Source: Pseudomonadota bacterium (lineage in GTDB: Bacteria; Pseudomonadota; Alphaproteobacteria; Rhizobiales; Phreatobacteraceae). From it: 64,000 bases of DNA. Both the position numbers and the translations under genes were made by a program. The stretch covers positions 26,381 through 90,380 of the forward strand of contig JAIUOO010000022.1 in NCBI GenBank assembly GCA_020161695.1, in the 5' to 3' direction. Each line of letters opens with the position of its first letter. The stretch's first letter is position 1. The notes beneath the pieces are model-generated. The model did not search any database and was not told the origin of the DNA. It was given only the letters and a program-made list of their open reading frames with translations. Shown here piece by piece: positions 37,626 through 46,060 of this stretch.

Positions 37626-38753
37626 TTACTCCGCCGCCAGCGCCAGGTCGTCGCGGTGGATCATCTCGGTGCGGCCCTTGTAGCCGAGCACGGCCTCCAC
37701 GGCCTTCGAGTTCCGGCCCATGATCTGCACGGCGGCGACCGCGTCGAAGGCAACGAGGCCGCGGCCGACCTCCGCGCCGTCCGGCCCGCGCACGATCACC
37801 GCGTCGCCGCGCTCGAACACGCCATCCACCTTCTTGACACCCGCAGGCAGGAGGCTGCGCCCGCCCCGCAGCGCGTCGACCGCGCCGGCATCGAGCCAGA
37901 GCACGCCGCGCGGCTCCAGCGAGCCAGCGATCCATTTCTTGCGTGACGTCACCGGGCTCGCCGGCGCGAGGAACCAGGTGCAGGGCCCGCCGCCCTCGAT
38001 GCGCGCCAGCGGCGCTTCGTGCTTGCCGGAGGCGATGACCATGGCCGTGCCGCCGGTTGTGGCGATCTTGCCGGCCTCGACCTTGGTGGTCATGCCGCCG
38101 CGCGAGGTCTCGGAAGCAGCGCCCCCGGCCATGGCCTCGATCTCGGCGGTGATGCGCGGCACGACCGGGATCAGCGTCGCGGCCGGGTCCTTCTGCGGCG
38201 GGGCGGTGTAGAGCCCGTCGATGTCGGAGAGCAGCACGAGGCAGTCGGCGCCGACCATGGTCGCGACACGCGCCGCCAGACGGTCATTGTCGCCGTAGCG
38301 GATCTCGTCGGTCGCCACCGTGTCGTTCTCGTTGACCACCGGCACGGCGCGCACGGCGAACAGCGTCTCCACGGTGTTGCGGGCATTGAGGTAGCGGCGA
38401 CGCTCCTCGGTGTCGTTGAGCGTGACGAGGATCTGACCGGCGACGATGCCGTGGCGGCCCAGCACCTCCGACCAGGCACGGGCGAGCGCGATCTGGCCGA
38501 CGGAGGCGGCCGCCTGGCTCTGTTCGAGGCCGAGAGGCCCTTTCGGCAGTTTCAGGATGGTGCGGCCGAGCGCAATGGCGCCGGAGGAGACGACGAGGAT
38601 GTCCGCGCCGCGCGCGGCATGGCGGGCGATGTCCTGGCCGAGCGTGTCCAGCCAGGCCTGTTTCAGCACGCCCTTCTCGCCATCGACGAGCAGCGACGAG
38701 CCGACCTTCACGACGATGCGGCGGAACGAGGAAAGCGTGGGGATGGCGGTCAT
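37626..38753 (-). CDS. proB: Glutamate 5-kinase
   Basis: First enzyme of proline synthesis, phosphorylating glutamate with ATP. The amino-acid-kinase domain (residues 1 to about 260) has IVVKVGSSLLVD, VVSSGAIALGRTIL and VPVVNENDTVATDEIRYGDN; the C-terminal PUA domain covers about residues 285-375 (GVLWLDAGAVDALRGGRSLL, then PAGVKKVDG). The ATG at 38753 is chosen; a frame 15 codons longer has no support. 375 residues, normal length. It stands alone here, without the usual obgE and proA neighbours. Confidence 0.95.
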   Translation of the reverse strand: MTAIPTLSSFRRIVVKVGSSLLVDGEKGVLKQAWLDTLGQDIARHAARGADILVVSSGAIALGRTILKLPKGPLGLEQSQAAASVGQIALARAWSEVLGRHGIVAGQILVTLNDTEERRRYLNARNTVETLFAVRAVPVVNENDTVATDEIRYGDNDRLAARVATMVGADCLVLLSDIDGLYTAPPQKDPAATLIPVVPRITAEIEAMAGGAASETSRGGMTTKVEAGKIATTGGTAMVIASGKHEAPLARIEGGGPCTWFLAPASPVTSRKKWIAGSLEPRGVLWLDAGAVDALRGGRSLLPAGVKKVDGVFERGDAVIVRGPDGAEVGRGLVAFDAVAAVQIMGRNSKAVEAVLGYKGRTEMIHRDDLALAAE

Positions 38754-38844
38754 GGGGTGGCAGACGGACAGGCCGCCGCGGGAGGCGGCGGGGAGCAAGG
38801 GTCTTAGACGAGGAGACGGGAGGGAGGCAATCCAACGCTTGCCT

Positions 38845-38933
38845 CGTCATGCCCGGCCTTGTGCCGGGCATCCACGACATCCATTCGCGTCGTGTTCAAG
38901 ACGTGGATGGCCGGGACATGCCCGGCCATGACG
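38845..38933. repeat. Family A palindromic repeat, copy 1
   Basis: Two opposed hairpins: CGTCATGCCCGGCCTTGTGC-type left part (stem CATGCCCGG...CCGGGCATCC) and a right part CGTGGATGGCCGGGACATG followed by CCCGGCCATGACG, joined by a spacer containing CGTGTTCAAG. It lies between proB and the BMP gene. Resembles REP/BIME elements; four more copies occur in this window. Confidence 0.85.
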
Positions 38934-38960
38934 CAAAGGGGGCGAGTGGCCGCCTCGTCC

Positions 38961-40064
38961 TCAATTCGCCGCCGGCACCCGCTCGTCGATGCCGCGGATG
39001 TAGAAGTTCATGCCGAGGATCTGCTGGTCGGACAGCGTGCCGTTACCCTCGCAGGGCACCTGCTGGCCGTCCTGCCGCACCACCGGGCAGCGGAACGGAT
39101 GCAGCGTGCCGGCCTTGATGGCGGCCTCCGTGGCCTCAGCCATGGCTTTCACGTCGGCGGGCATGTTGGTGTAGGGCGCCATGTGGACGAGGCCGGTATT
39201 CAGGCCGCCCCAGGTGTCGCCGGAGGTCCACTTGCCGTCCAGCATCGCCTGCACGCGCTGGGTGTAATAGGGCACCCAGTCGTTGACGATGGAGGTCAGC
39301 TGCGCCTTCGGTCCGAACCGGATCATGTCGGAATCCTGCCCGAAGGCGAGGATGCCGCGCTGCTCGGCGATCTGCATGGCGGCCGGCGAATCCGTGTGCT
39401 GGGAGAGGATGTCCGCGCCCTGGTCGGCCAGCGCCTTGGCGGCGTCCGCCTCCTTGCCGGGATCGTACCAGGAATTGACCCAGACGATCTTGATCTTGAT
39501 GTCCGGCCGGATCGACTGCGCGCCCAGCATGAAGGCGTTGATGCCGGAGACGACCTCGGGGATGGCGAAGGAGCCGATATAGCCGACCGTGCCGGTCTTC
39601 GACAGGCGCGCGGCGATCTGGCCGAGGATGTAGCGGCCCTCGTAGAAGCGGCCGGCATAGGTCGCAAGGTTCGCCGAGCGCTTGTAGCCGGTGGCGTGCT
39701 CGAAGCGCACGTTCGGATGGCGGCGGGCGACGCGTTCGGTCGGGTCCATGAAGCCGAACGAGGTCGTGAAGATCAGCCGGTGGCCGGTGCGGGCGAGCTG
39801 CTCGATGACGCGCTCGGCATCCGGCCCCTCGGCGACCTTCTCGACGAAGGTGGTCTCGACCCGGTTGCCGAACTGGCGCTCGATGGCCTGGCGGCCGACA
39901 TCGTGCTGGTAGGTCCAGCCGTGGTCGCCGACCGGGCCGACATAGACGAAGCCGATCTTCAGCTTCTCCTGCGCCAGCGCGTAGCCGAGACCCGCCGTCG
40001 CGCCGACGGCGGCGATCGCCGCCACGGCCAGCATCTTCCATCGTCCGAACGTCTTCAGCGTCAT
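38961..40064 (-). CDS. BMP-family (basic membrane protein) ABC substrate-binding protein
   Basis: 367-residue secreted binding protein of the Med/BMP family, which usually binds nucleosides or purines. Signal peptide: MLAVAAIAAVGATAGLGYAL region, cleavage near ALAQ. The mature protein begins EKLKIGFVYVGPVGDHGWTY, the family N-terminus, and includes YKRSANLATYAGRFYEGRYI and a DSDM segment typical of the ligand site. The start at 40064 follows CAGGGGAGCG. No permease or ATPase genes flank it. Divergent from the SnoaL-like gene at 40237. Confidence 0.9.
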   Translation of the reverse strand: MTLKTFGRWKMLAVAAIAAVGATAGLGYALAQEKLKIGFVYVGPVGDHGWTYQHDVGRQAIERQFGNRVETTFVEKVAEGPDAERVIEQLARTGHRLIFTTSFGFMDPTERVARRHPNVRFEHATGYKRSANLATYAGRFYEGRYILGQIAARLSKTGTVGYIGSFAIPEVVSGINAFMLGAQSIRPDIKIKIVWVNSWYDPGKEADAAKALADQGADILSQHTDSPAAMQIAEQRGILAFGQDSDMIRFGPKAQLTSIVNDWVPYYTQRVQAMLDGKWTSGDTWGGLNTGLVHMAPYTNMPADVKAMAEATEAAIKAGTLHPFRCPVVRQDGQQVPCEGNGTLSDQQILGMNFYIRGIDERVPAAN

Positions 40065-40236
40065 CGCCTGCGCTCCCCTGTGAGCATGGCCCTTGCGGCC
40101 TTGCCGCCGATGGTGGCGCGCCGGCGCGAGGCGATCAAGCGGCGAATGCGGTACGAGGCTCCGGTCGTGCTGCTGACATTCCGAGGGTTCACGGTCGGCA
40201 CAATCACCGCCATCCGACCTGCCAGGGAGGCAAGCC

Positions 40237-40599
40237 ATGACGACACAGGAACTCGCCGCCGATTTCGCCGCTCTCCTCAAGGAGGGCCGGGATCACGAGG
40301 CCGCCGCGAAATACAATGCCGATGATATCGTCAGCTACGAGGCGCTCGACGGCCCCATGGCCGAGATGCGCGGCAAGGACGCGCTGCGCCAGAAGGGCGA
40401 GTGGTGGGTGACCAACCACGAGATTCACGGCGCAACGGTTGAAGGGCCCTATGTGAACGGCGACCGCTTCTGCATGCGCTTCGCCTACGACTTCACGCGC
40501 AAGGAGACCGGCGAGCGACTGAAGATGGACGAGATCGGCGTCTACGAGGTGAAGGGCGGCAAGATCGTGTCCGAGCGGTTCTTCTACGGAGCGATGTGA
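40237..40599 (+). CDS. SnoaL-like (NTF2-fold) protein
   Basis: 120-residue cytoplasmic NTF2-like protein: MTTQELAADFAALLKEGRDH, a central KGEWWVTNHEIHGATVEGPY and C-terminal KMDEIGVYEVKGGKIVSERF. The charged residues facing the cavity are typical of the SnoaL-like group, but no catalytic set is diagnostic. Divergent from the BMP gene and followed by the family B repeat. Function unknown. Confidence 0.82.
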   Translation: MTTQELAADFAALLKEGRDHEAAAKYNADDIVSYEALDGPMAEMRGKDALRQKGEWWVTNHEIHGATVEGPYVNGDRFCMRFAYDFTRKETGERLKMDEIGVYEVKGGKIVSERFFYGAM

Positions 40600-40687
40600 G
40601 GGCGGGAAGGGCGGTGTGTTGGCACGTCGCCGCACGCGCGGATGCGGCAATCACGCCGTCGAGGCGCTCGGCTCCGTCGCTCCGCAC

Positions 40688-40877
40688 GTCATCCCCGGCG
40701 AGCCGCGCAGCGGCAAGGGAAGGGGATCCAGGGGTTGCCGAGCACCGTCCGCATCGCCGGTTCGTGCCTCACCCATATCGCCGCGACCGAAGTCTGGACC
40801 CCCTTCCCTCGGCCTCAGAGCAGCGAGCGAACGCGAGATGCGTTCGCATTTCGCTATGCGGCCTCGCCGGGGGTGAC
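40688..40877. repeat. Family B palindromic element, copy 1 (intergenic)
   Basis: 190-bp element bounded by inverted repeats GTCATCCCCGGCGAG (40688-40702) and CTCGCCGGGGGTGAC (40863-40877), 14 of 15 pairs. An inner pair of 16-base arms (40716-40731 and 40794-40809, 15 of 16) nests inside. A palindromic core GCGAACGC-GAGAT-GCGTTCGC lies at 40827-40847 and recurs in the DNA ligase gene. No coding capacity is evident. It occupies most of the gap between 40600 and 40885. Confidence 0.8.
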
Positions 40878-40885
40878 GGGTGGTG

Positions 40886-41071
40886 TCACTTGAGCAACGA
40901 CAGCAGCCCGCGAACCGCGGTGCCGCCATCGGCCAGCGCTGCGCTGGTCCCAAGGATCGCGGCAAGCCCGACGCGCTGAGATAGCGAGACGGCGAACGTC
41001 GTCTCGACGCGGCCCTTTGCGTCGCGTCGGCGCTCGTATCGAACAATCGGTGGAGGTTTTTCCGCGCTCAC
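40886..41071 (-). CDS. Small basic protein of unknown function
   Basis: 61-residue reading frame starting at GTG (41069-41071), preceded by AAGAGG at ribosome-site spacing; an ATG five codons upstream (41086) has no such site. The N-terminal half is charged (EKPPPIVRYERRRDAKGRVE), followed by a weakly hydrophobic C-terminal half (SLSQRVGLAAILGTSAALAD) that could be one membrane-associated segment. I do not recognise a family. The AT-rich 240 bases upstream could hold its promoter. Moderately supported. Confidence 0.45.
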   Translation of the reverse strand: MSAEKPPPIVRYERRRDAKGRVETTFAVSLSQRVGLAAILGTSAALADGGTAVRGLLSLLK

Positions 41072-41086
41072 GGCACACCTCTTCAT

Positions 41087-41324
41087 TGAGGAAATTCGCG
41101 TGAACGGGATGAAACGATAGGGGGGCTATCGGCGTGCCTTGTCAAATCGCTTCAGTGAAAAACGGGCAAAAGCGCAAAAATTGGCATGACCAGGCCGCAA
41201 GGATCTGAACTGACAGGATTTTCTTGGTCAGAATTTCAGCGCGTCGGAGCCCTCTCATGCTGGAAGTGACAGATTCCAGCGCTCTATTTCTGCTAAGATA
41301 TTGAAATGAAATTCAAAATTAAAA
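41087..41324. other. AT-rich gap between the small gene and fabI
   Basis: 238 bases markedly richer in A and T than anything nearby, especially 41285-41330 (runs such as TGAAATGAAATTCAAAATTA). No open frame is supported. It holds the end of the fabI transcript and probably the promoter of the small gene at 40886. An unrecognised small RNA is possible; I could not define a terminator. Confidence 0.4.
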
Positions 41325-42140
41325 TTACCCCTCCTTCGTGACGCTCATGTCCGGCGCATAGGGGTTCTTCATGCCGACGACATTGTAGCCGGCATCGACG
41401 TGATGGATCTCGCCGGTGACGCCGCGCGACAGGTCCGACAGGAAATACATGCCGGAATCGCCGACTTCCTCGATGGTCACGGTGCGGCGCAGCGGCGCGT
41501 TGTATTCGTTCCACTTGAGGATGTAGCGGAAGTCGCCGATGCCGGAGGCCGCCAGCGTCTTGATCGGGCCGGCCGAGATGGCGTTGACGCGGATGTTCTT
41601 CTCGCCGAGGTCGGCGGCCATGTAGCGCACGCTCGCCTCGAGCGCTGCTTTCGCGACGCCCATGACGTTGTAGTGCGGCATCCACTTCTCGGCGCCGTAA
41701 TAGGTGAGCGTCAGCAGCGAGCCGCCGTCGGTCATCAGCTTCTCGGCGCGCTGGGCGATGGCCGTGAAGGAGTAGCAGGAGATCAGCAGCGACTTCGAGA
41801 AATTGCCCTCGGTCGTGTCGACATAGCGGCCGGTCAGCTCGTCCTTGTCGGAAAAGGCGATGGCGTGCAGCACGAAGTCGAGCTTGCCGCCGAACACTTT
41901 CGAGGTTTCCGCGAAGACCGCGTCGATGGTCGCGGCGTCGGTCACGTCGCAATGGCCGACGACATGGCCTCCAACCTCGGCCGCCAGCGGCCGCACGCGC
42001 TTCTCCAGCGCGTCGCCCTGATAGGTGAAGGCGAGCTCGGCGCCCTGATCGGCGCAGGCCTTGGCGATGCCCCAGGCGATGGAGCGGTTGTTCGCCACCC
42101 CCATGATGAGGCCGCGCTTGCCCTGCATGATGCCCGCCAT
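41325..42140 (-). CDS. fabI: Enoyl-ACP reductase (NADH), FabI
   Basis: Last reductive step of fatty-acid chain elongation. 271-residue short-chain-dehydrogenase fold with FabI features: GLIMGVANNRSIAWGIAKAC (glycine-rich NAD loop), LDFVLHAIAFSDKDELTGRY and the catalytic pair Tyr157-x6-Lys164 in HYNVMGVAKAALE, with the second conserved tyrosine in LTYYGAEK. C-terminus VKEG-type tail is normal. Upstream VOC gene ends 100 bases away; both are on the minus strand. Confidence 0.96.
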   Translation of the reverse strand: MAGIMQGKRGLIMGVANNRSIAWGIAKACADQGAELAFTYQGDALEKRVRPLAAEVGGHVVGHCDVTDAATIDAVFAETSKVFGGKLDFVLHAIAFSDKDELTGRYVDTTEGNFSKSLLISCYSFTAIAQRAEKLMTDGGSLLTLTYYGAEKWMPHYNVMGVAKAALEASVRYMAADLGEKNIRVNAISAGPIKTLAASGIGDFRYILKWNEYNAPLRRTVTIEEVGDSGMYFLSDLSRGVTGEIHHVDAGYNVVGMKNPYAPDMSVTKEG

Positions 42141-42240
42141 GTCGTTCCTCGCCCGGCGTTTTTGACTGAAAATCAGCCGGACCCTATGCCATTGCGGGCG
42201 CTGCGGTGCAAGGCAAGAGGGCCGGGAACCAGCGCTGACG

Positions 42241-42879
42241 TCAGGTCAGATGCCTGAGGCCGCCGGGTGTTTCGATCTGCGCCGTGTAGCGCGGCCCGGC
42301 TCCCGCCCGCACGACAGGGGCGCCGATCGCGCCAAGTTCGCGCTGGAGCGCGTCGATCCCGGCGGAATCAGGGTGTTCCAGCGTGAACGAGACCAGTCGC
42401 GCGCCAAGGTCCGCGATGGCTGCCATGGATCGCGGCTTGCCACGACGGTCGATGATCGAGGGTGCGGCGCCGCCCAGCGGCAGCGAGCCGTCGTGGGGAA
42501 TGGCGAAATCGAAGGCCGGTGCGTCGTGCGGCAGCGCCACTTTTCGCCCGAACAGACCTTCGCGGCCGGCCAGAACAGCGTCCATGGCATCGGTGCGCGC
42601 GACCCAGCCTCTGAGCCGCCGGCCGGCATCCCAGTCGGCGCGAACCTGCGCCCGGTCGTCGAGGCCGAACCAGCGGCGGTGCGGTGGTGGCCTGCCATCC
42701 GGATCGAGCGCGACGATCTCCAGATAGACGGAGCCGCCGAGCTGCATGAGGTGGTTGTGGGTGCCCATATAGAGGTGCCGCTGGCCGAAGGGCATATCGA
42801 GGCCGAGGCAGTCGCGCACATGCGCGACGCCTTCGGCGAGATTCGGCGCGACGACGGAGAGGTGGTCGAGCTGAATCAT
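42241..42879 (-). CDS. VOC-family (glyoxalase-like) protein
   Basis: 212-residue protein of the Glyoxalase_3-like VOC group: N-terminal MIQLDHLSVVAPNLAEGVAH, then GTHNHLMQLGGSVYLEIVAL, whose His and Glu could be metal ligands. It also has a conserved SLPLGGAAPSIIDRRGKPRS segment typical of these long VOC proteins. Reaction unknown. Eighteen bases separate it from the J-domain gene on the same strand. Confidence 0.85.
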   Translation of the reverse strand: MIQLDHLSVVAPNLAEGVAHVRDCLGLDMPFGQRHLYMGTHNHLMQLGGSVYLEIVALDPDGRPPPHRRWFGLDDRAQVRADWDAGRRLRGWVARTDAMDAVLAGREGLFGRKVALPHDAPAFDFAIPHDGSLPLGGAAPSIIDRRGKPRSMAAIADLGARLVSFTLEHPDSAGIDALQRELGAIGAPVVRAGAGPRYTAQIETPGGLRHLT

Positions 42880-42897
42880 GGGTGATGTCGGCCGGAC

Positions 42898-43902
42898 CTA
42901 GAGCCCCTCGCGCGGGTTGGTCTTGCGCCGGTCCTTCAGGACGCGCGCGAAGCCCTCGAGGTCGGGGCTTGTCTCGGGCAGCACGATCCGCACGGTCACG
43001 TAGAGATCGCCGGGGCTTCCCTCGACGGGAAGGCCCTTGCCGCGCAGGCGGAAGGTCTTGCCCGACGAGGTCATGGCGGGGAGCGTCAGTTCCACCTCGC
43101 CGTCGAGGGTCGGCGCGCGCACCTTGGCCCCGAGGATCGCCTCGTCCAGCGCCACCGGCAGGTCGAGCGTCAGGTTCTTGCCCTCCACCTTGAAGGCGGG
43201 ATGCGGCTCCACCGACACCACGACATAGGCGTCGCCCGGCGGGCGGCCGAGGCTGCCGGGCTTGCCCTTGCCGCGCAGGCGCATGCGATGCCCCTCGCGG
43301 GTGCCGGGCGGCACCTTGACGTCCACGGCCTCGCCGGTCGGCAGAACGACCCGCTGGGTCGAGCCGCGGGCGGCGTCGAGGAACGGCACCTTGATGGTCA
43401 GCGTGATGTCCTCGCCGCCGGCGCGCGGCGGCGGGCCGGGCTCGAACGGGTCGGGGCCGGCGCGGCCCGCCCGCCCGCCGGTCATGCCGGAGAGGATGTC
43501 GAAGAAATCGTCCATCGGCGGCGGGCCGCCCTGGCCGCCACCGGGCCGGCCGGTCGAGCGGCGGAAGCCGTCCGGGCCGAACGAGAAGCTCTCGAATATG
43601 GTCTCGCCGGACGGGCCTGCCTGCGGCCCGGCGCCGGGCCGGCCACGGGAGAAGCCCTCGAAGCCGGTGAATCGCGGCTTGCCCTCGGCGTCGATCTCGC
43701 CGCGGTCGAAGCTCTTGCGCTTGTCGGCATCCGACAGCAGTTCATAGGCGTTGTTCAGTTCCGCGAAGCGGTCCTGGGCCTTCGGATCGCTCGCATTGGC
43801 GTCCGGATGCAGCTGTTTCGCCTTCTTGCGGAAGGCCTTCTTGATCTCGTCGGCGCTGGCCGAGCGCGCGACGCCGATCACGTCGTAGGGATCGCGTGCC
43901 AT
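42898..43902 (-). CDS. J-domain co-chaperone of the CbpA (class II DnaJ) type
   Basis: 334-residue Hsp40 co-chaperone for DnaK. The J domain covers residues 4-70 with HPD at 32-34, followed by a Gly/Arg/Phe-rich linker (about 75-140) and two DnaJ C-terminal beta-domains (from GGEDITLTIKVPFLDAARGS on). It has no CxxCxGxG zinc repeats, so it is CbpA-like rather than DnaJ proper. Minus strand, between the RT0821-type lipoprotein and the VOC gene. Gene order near fabI and pdxH matches other Rhizobiales. Confidence 0.92.
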   Translation of the reverse strand: MARDPYDVIGVARSASADEIKKAFRKKAKQLHPDANASDPKAQDRFAELNNAYELLSDADKRKSFDRGEIDAEGKPRFTGFEGFSRGRPGAGPQAGPSGETIFESFSFGPDGFRRSTGRPGGGQGGPPPMDDFFDILSGMTGGRAGRAGPDPFEPGPPPRAGGEDITLTIKVPFLDAARGSTQRVVLPTGEAVDVKVPPGTREGHRMRLRGKGKPGSLGRPPGDAYVVVSVEPHPAFKVEGKNLTLDLPVALDEAILGAKVRAPTLDGEVELTLPAMTSSGKTFRLRGKGLPVEGSPGDLYVTVRIVLPETSPDLEGFARVLKDRRKTNPREGL

Positions 43903-44025
43903 GGTGGTCCTTGAAAAGCCGGCGCGCGCGGACGCGGCCGGCCGTGGGAATGGGTTTGCTGCCCTGCAATGTGGGTAGCTTCCGCCGGCTTCACAAGTTC
44001 GCGAGGTTGCGAAGTCGGGCGCCTG

Positions 44026-44598
44026 TCAGGTCCGCCGCCAGGGACGCAGTTCCACGACGGCCCAGGGGCCGACCGTACGGCAGGCGCGGCCGTCGAACCA
44101 GACCTCCTTGCCGTCCTTGATGGCGCTGCCGAGGAAGTCGCGGCAGGTCTGGCCGTTTGCGCCGCTGGCGCGCTGCATGGCCGTCACCGTGCCGCTCATG
44201 CCGCTCTGCGGATTGTCCCACGGAACGCTCGGCGTGTCGGCGCGGTCGGCGAGGGCCTCCATCAGCTTCGCCTTGGCGGCGTCCCAGTCGGCCTGCGGGA
44301 TCGGCAGACCGCCCTGCGCGGGCGGCGCTTCGCTCGCCGGTGCCGGCCGGCGGACCGAACCGGTGGTCACTGGATCGGTGGCCTGCGCCGCCATCTGGGC
44401 GGTGCCGGGCGGGGTGGTGTTGGTGCGCTCCCAGAGCGAGGGCAGCGTCATGGCGCAGCCCTGAAGGCCGCAGAAGCCGGCGAGAACGGCGGCAAGGCGC
44501 GCCCTGCGGCGGCCGCATGGGCGAACATCGGCGGGCGGGCATGGGCTGCCCCCCGCGCTTTCGCTATAGATGCGGCGAACGCCAGCCGTTTCACCCAT
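44026..44598 (-). CDS. Outer-membrane lipoprotein of the RT0821/Lpp0805 type
   Basis: 190-residue protein with a lipobox LAAVLAGFCGLQGC around residues 35-49, so the mature lipoprotein would start at the cysteine of GLQGC. The C-terminal part, with GQTCRDFLGSAIKDGKEVWF then DGRACRTVGPWAVVE, resembles the 17-kDa/RT0821 surface-antigen family found next to pdxH in Rhizobiales. The N-terminal 30 residues are long for a signal peptide; the true start may be further in, but only GTT, not GTG, is available there. Divergent from pdxH. Confidence 0.78.
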   Translation of the reverse strand: MGETAGVRRIYSESAGGSPCPPADVRPCGRRRARLAAVLAGFCGLQGCAMTLPSLWERTNTTPPGTAQMAAQATDPVTTGSVRRPAPASEAPPAQGGLPIPQADWDAAKAKLMEALADRADTPSVPWDNPQSGMSGTVTAMQRASGANGQTCRDFLGSAIKDGKEVWFDGRACRTVGPWAVVELRPWRRT

Positions 44599-44657
44599 AC
44601 GCCTGCAACTCCCGAGCTTTTGATGGCTCTGGAGGCACTCAACATCGGAGGTGGTTA

Positions 44658-45275
44658 ATGTCCGGTTCGGATCAGGACGATTTTACGAAAATTGACGAGC
44701 CGGTTGTCCTGTTCAACCAGTGGCTCGCCGAGGCGACGACCTCCGAGCCCAATGATCCCAATGGCATGGCGCTCGCAACCGTCGATGCGGAGGGGCTTCC
44801 GAATGTCCGGATGGTGCTGCTGAAGGACGTCGATGTCAGGGGCTTCGTCTTCTACACCAATTTTGAAAGCCAGAAGGGCATCGAGCTTCTGGGACAGGGC
44901 AAGGCAGCGCTGCTGTTCCACTGGAAGTCGCTGCGGCGGCAGGTGCGCGTGCGCGGGCCGGTCGAGCAGGTGACAGAGGCCGAAGCCGACGCCTATTTCG
45001 CCTCGCGTGCCCGCGCCAGCCGCATCGGCGCCTGGGCAAGCCAGCAGTCGCGGCCGCTCGAAAGCCGCTTCGCGCTGGAGAAGTCGGTGGCGCTCTACGC
45101 CGCCAAATATGCCATCGGCGAGGTGCCGCGCCCGGCCTATTGGAGCGGCTTCCGCGTCCTGCCGACCTCGATCGAGTTCTGGAAGGACGGCGCCTTCCGC
45201 CTGCATGACCGCGTGCAGTTCCGCCGGGAGCAGCCGGAAGGGCCGTGGACGGCGAAGGACCGGCTCTATCCGTGA
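44658..45275 (+). CDS. pdxH: Pyridoxamine 5'-phosphate oxidase
   Basis: FMN enzyme making pyridoxal 5'-phosphate, 205 residues. Seen: NGMALATVDAEGLPNVRMVL then LKDVDVRGFVFYTNFESQKG (FMN and substrate contacts), LFHWKSLRRQVRVRGPVEQV, SRIGAWASQQSRPL and the C-terminal FRLHDRVQFRR. A GGAGG ribosome site at 44647-44651 fixes the ATG at 44658; the frame continues upstream without support. Its last ten bases overlap the tail of eutC on the opposite strand. Confidence 0.96.
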   Translation: MSGSDQDDFTKIDEPVVLFNQWLAEATTSEPNDPNGMALATVDAEGLPNVRMVLLKDVDVRGFVFYTNFESQKGIELLGQGKAALLFHWKSLRRQVRVRGPVEQVTEAEADAYFASRARASRIGAWASQQSRPLESRFALEKSVALYAAKYAIGEVPRPAYWSGFRVLPTSIEFWKDGAFRLHDRVQFRREQPEGPWTAKDRLYP

Positions 45276-46057
45276 AGCGGCAGCGCCGTGTTCTCTGATT
45301 CCGTCCGCAGCGCCGCGCTCTCGTCCTTGAGCGCGACGCCCGTGAGCCTGCGCCGGAACGCCTCGCTGGTCAGCCAGGCGAGCTTGAAGGCCGCGGCCGC
45401 GACGGGCAGCCCCTCGGGGCGGATGTTGGAGACGCAGTTGCGCTCCGAATCCATCCGGCCCGGACGCGGATCGAAGGTCAGATAGGCGCCGAGGCTGTCG
45501 GGCGAGGACAGGCCAGGCCGTTCGCCGATCAGCACCAGCACCGCCCGCGCGCCGAGCGCCTGCCCGATGGCATCGCCCAGCGCCACGCGGGCGCCGGTCG
45601 CGACGACGGCCGTCGTCAGCGGGATTCGGGCGCGGTCCAGATGCGGCCGAAGCGCCCTCACCAGCGGCACGGCGTGGGCCTCCACCGCCGTCGCCGACAG
45701 GCCGTCCGCCACGACGACGACCAGTTCACCGCCGGCGCCGTCCATCGTCAGTGCCGTCCGCGACGCTTCCGACAGGTCGCGCCCCCAGTCCGGACGGCGG
45801 AGATAGGCGGCCCGGTCCGCCGCCCGGCTCGCCGCCTCCGCGACGACAAGACCCTCGTCGCGCAGCATTTCTGCGAGCTTCGCGCTGTCGAAATCGGCGT
45901 GGACGGCATCGCGCGCCTGCGCGTGCGCCAGTGCGAAGCGCAGTACCTCGCGCGTCGGCAGCGAGCCGCCGGCCCTTCCGAGCGCGATGCGGGCGGGCGT
46001 CGTGGCCGCGAGATGCAGCCAGGGATCGGCGGGGTTGCGGTCGGGTGGCTGTGCCAT
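45266..46057 (-). CDS. eutC: Ethanolamine ammonia-lyase small subunit
   Basis: Adenosylcobalamin-dependent ammonia lyase subunit converting ethanolamine to acetaldehyde and ammonia with EutB. 263 residues with the EutC hallmarks TPARIALGRAGGSLPTREVL then RFALAHAQARDAVH, and C-terminal NCVSNIRPEGLPVAAAAFKL. Lies three bases after eutB on the same strand. No eutA reactivase, permease or microcompartment genes are nearby, indicating the simple cytosolic pathway. Confidence 0.94.
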   Translation of the reverse strand: MAQPPDRNPADPWLHLAATTPARIALGRAGGSLPTREVLRFALAHAQARDAVHADFDSAKLAEMLRDEGLVVAEAASRAADRAAYLRRPDWGRDLSEASRTALTMDGAGGELVVVVADGLSATAVEAHAVPLVRALRPHLDRARIPLTTAVVATGARVALGDAIGQALGARAVLVLIGERPGLSSPDSLGAYLTFDPRPGRMDSERNCVSNIRPEGLPVAAAAFKLAWLTSEAFRRRLTGVALKDESAALRTESENTALPLHG

Positions 46058-46060
46058 GGC

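Noticed and set aside
40596..40979. A 127-codon plus-strand open frame across the gap after the SnoaL-like gene
   Set aside because: It mostly covers the family B repeat and has no ribosome site or recognisable domain.
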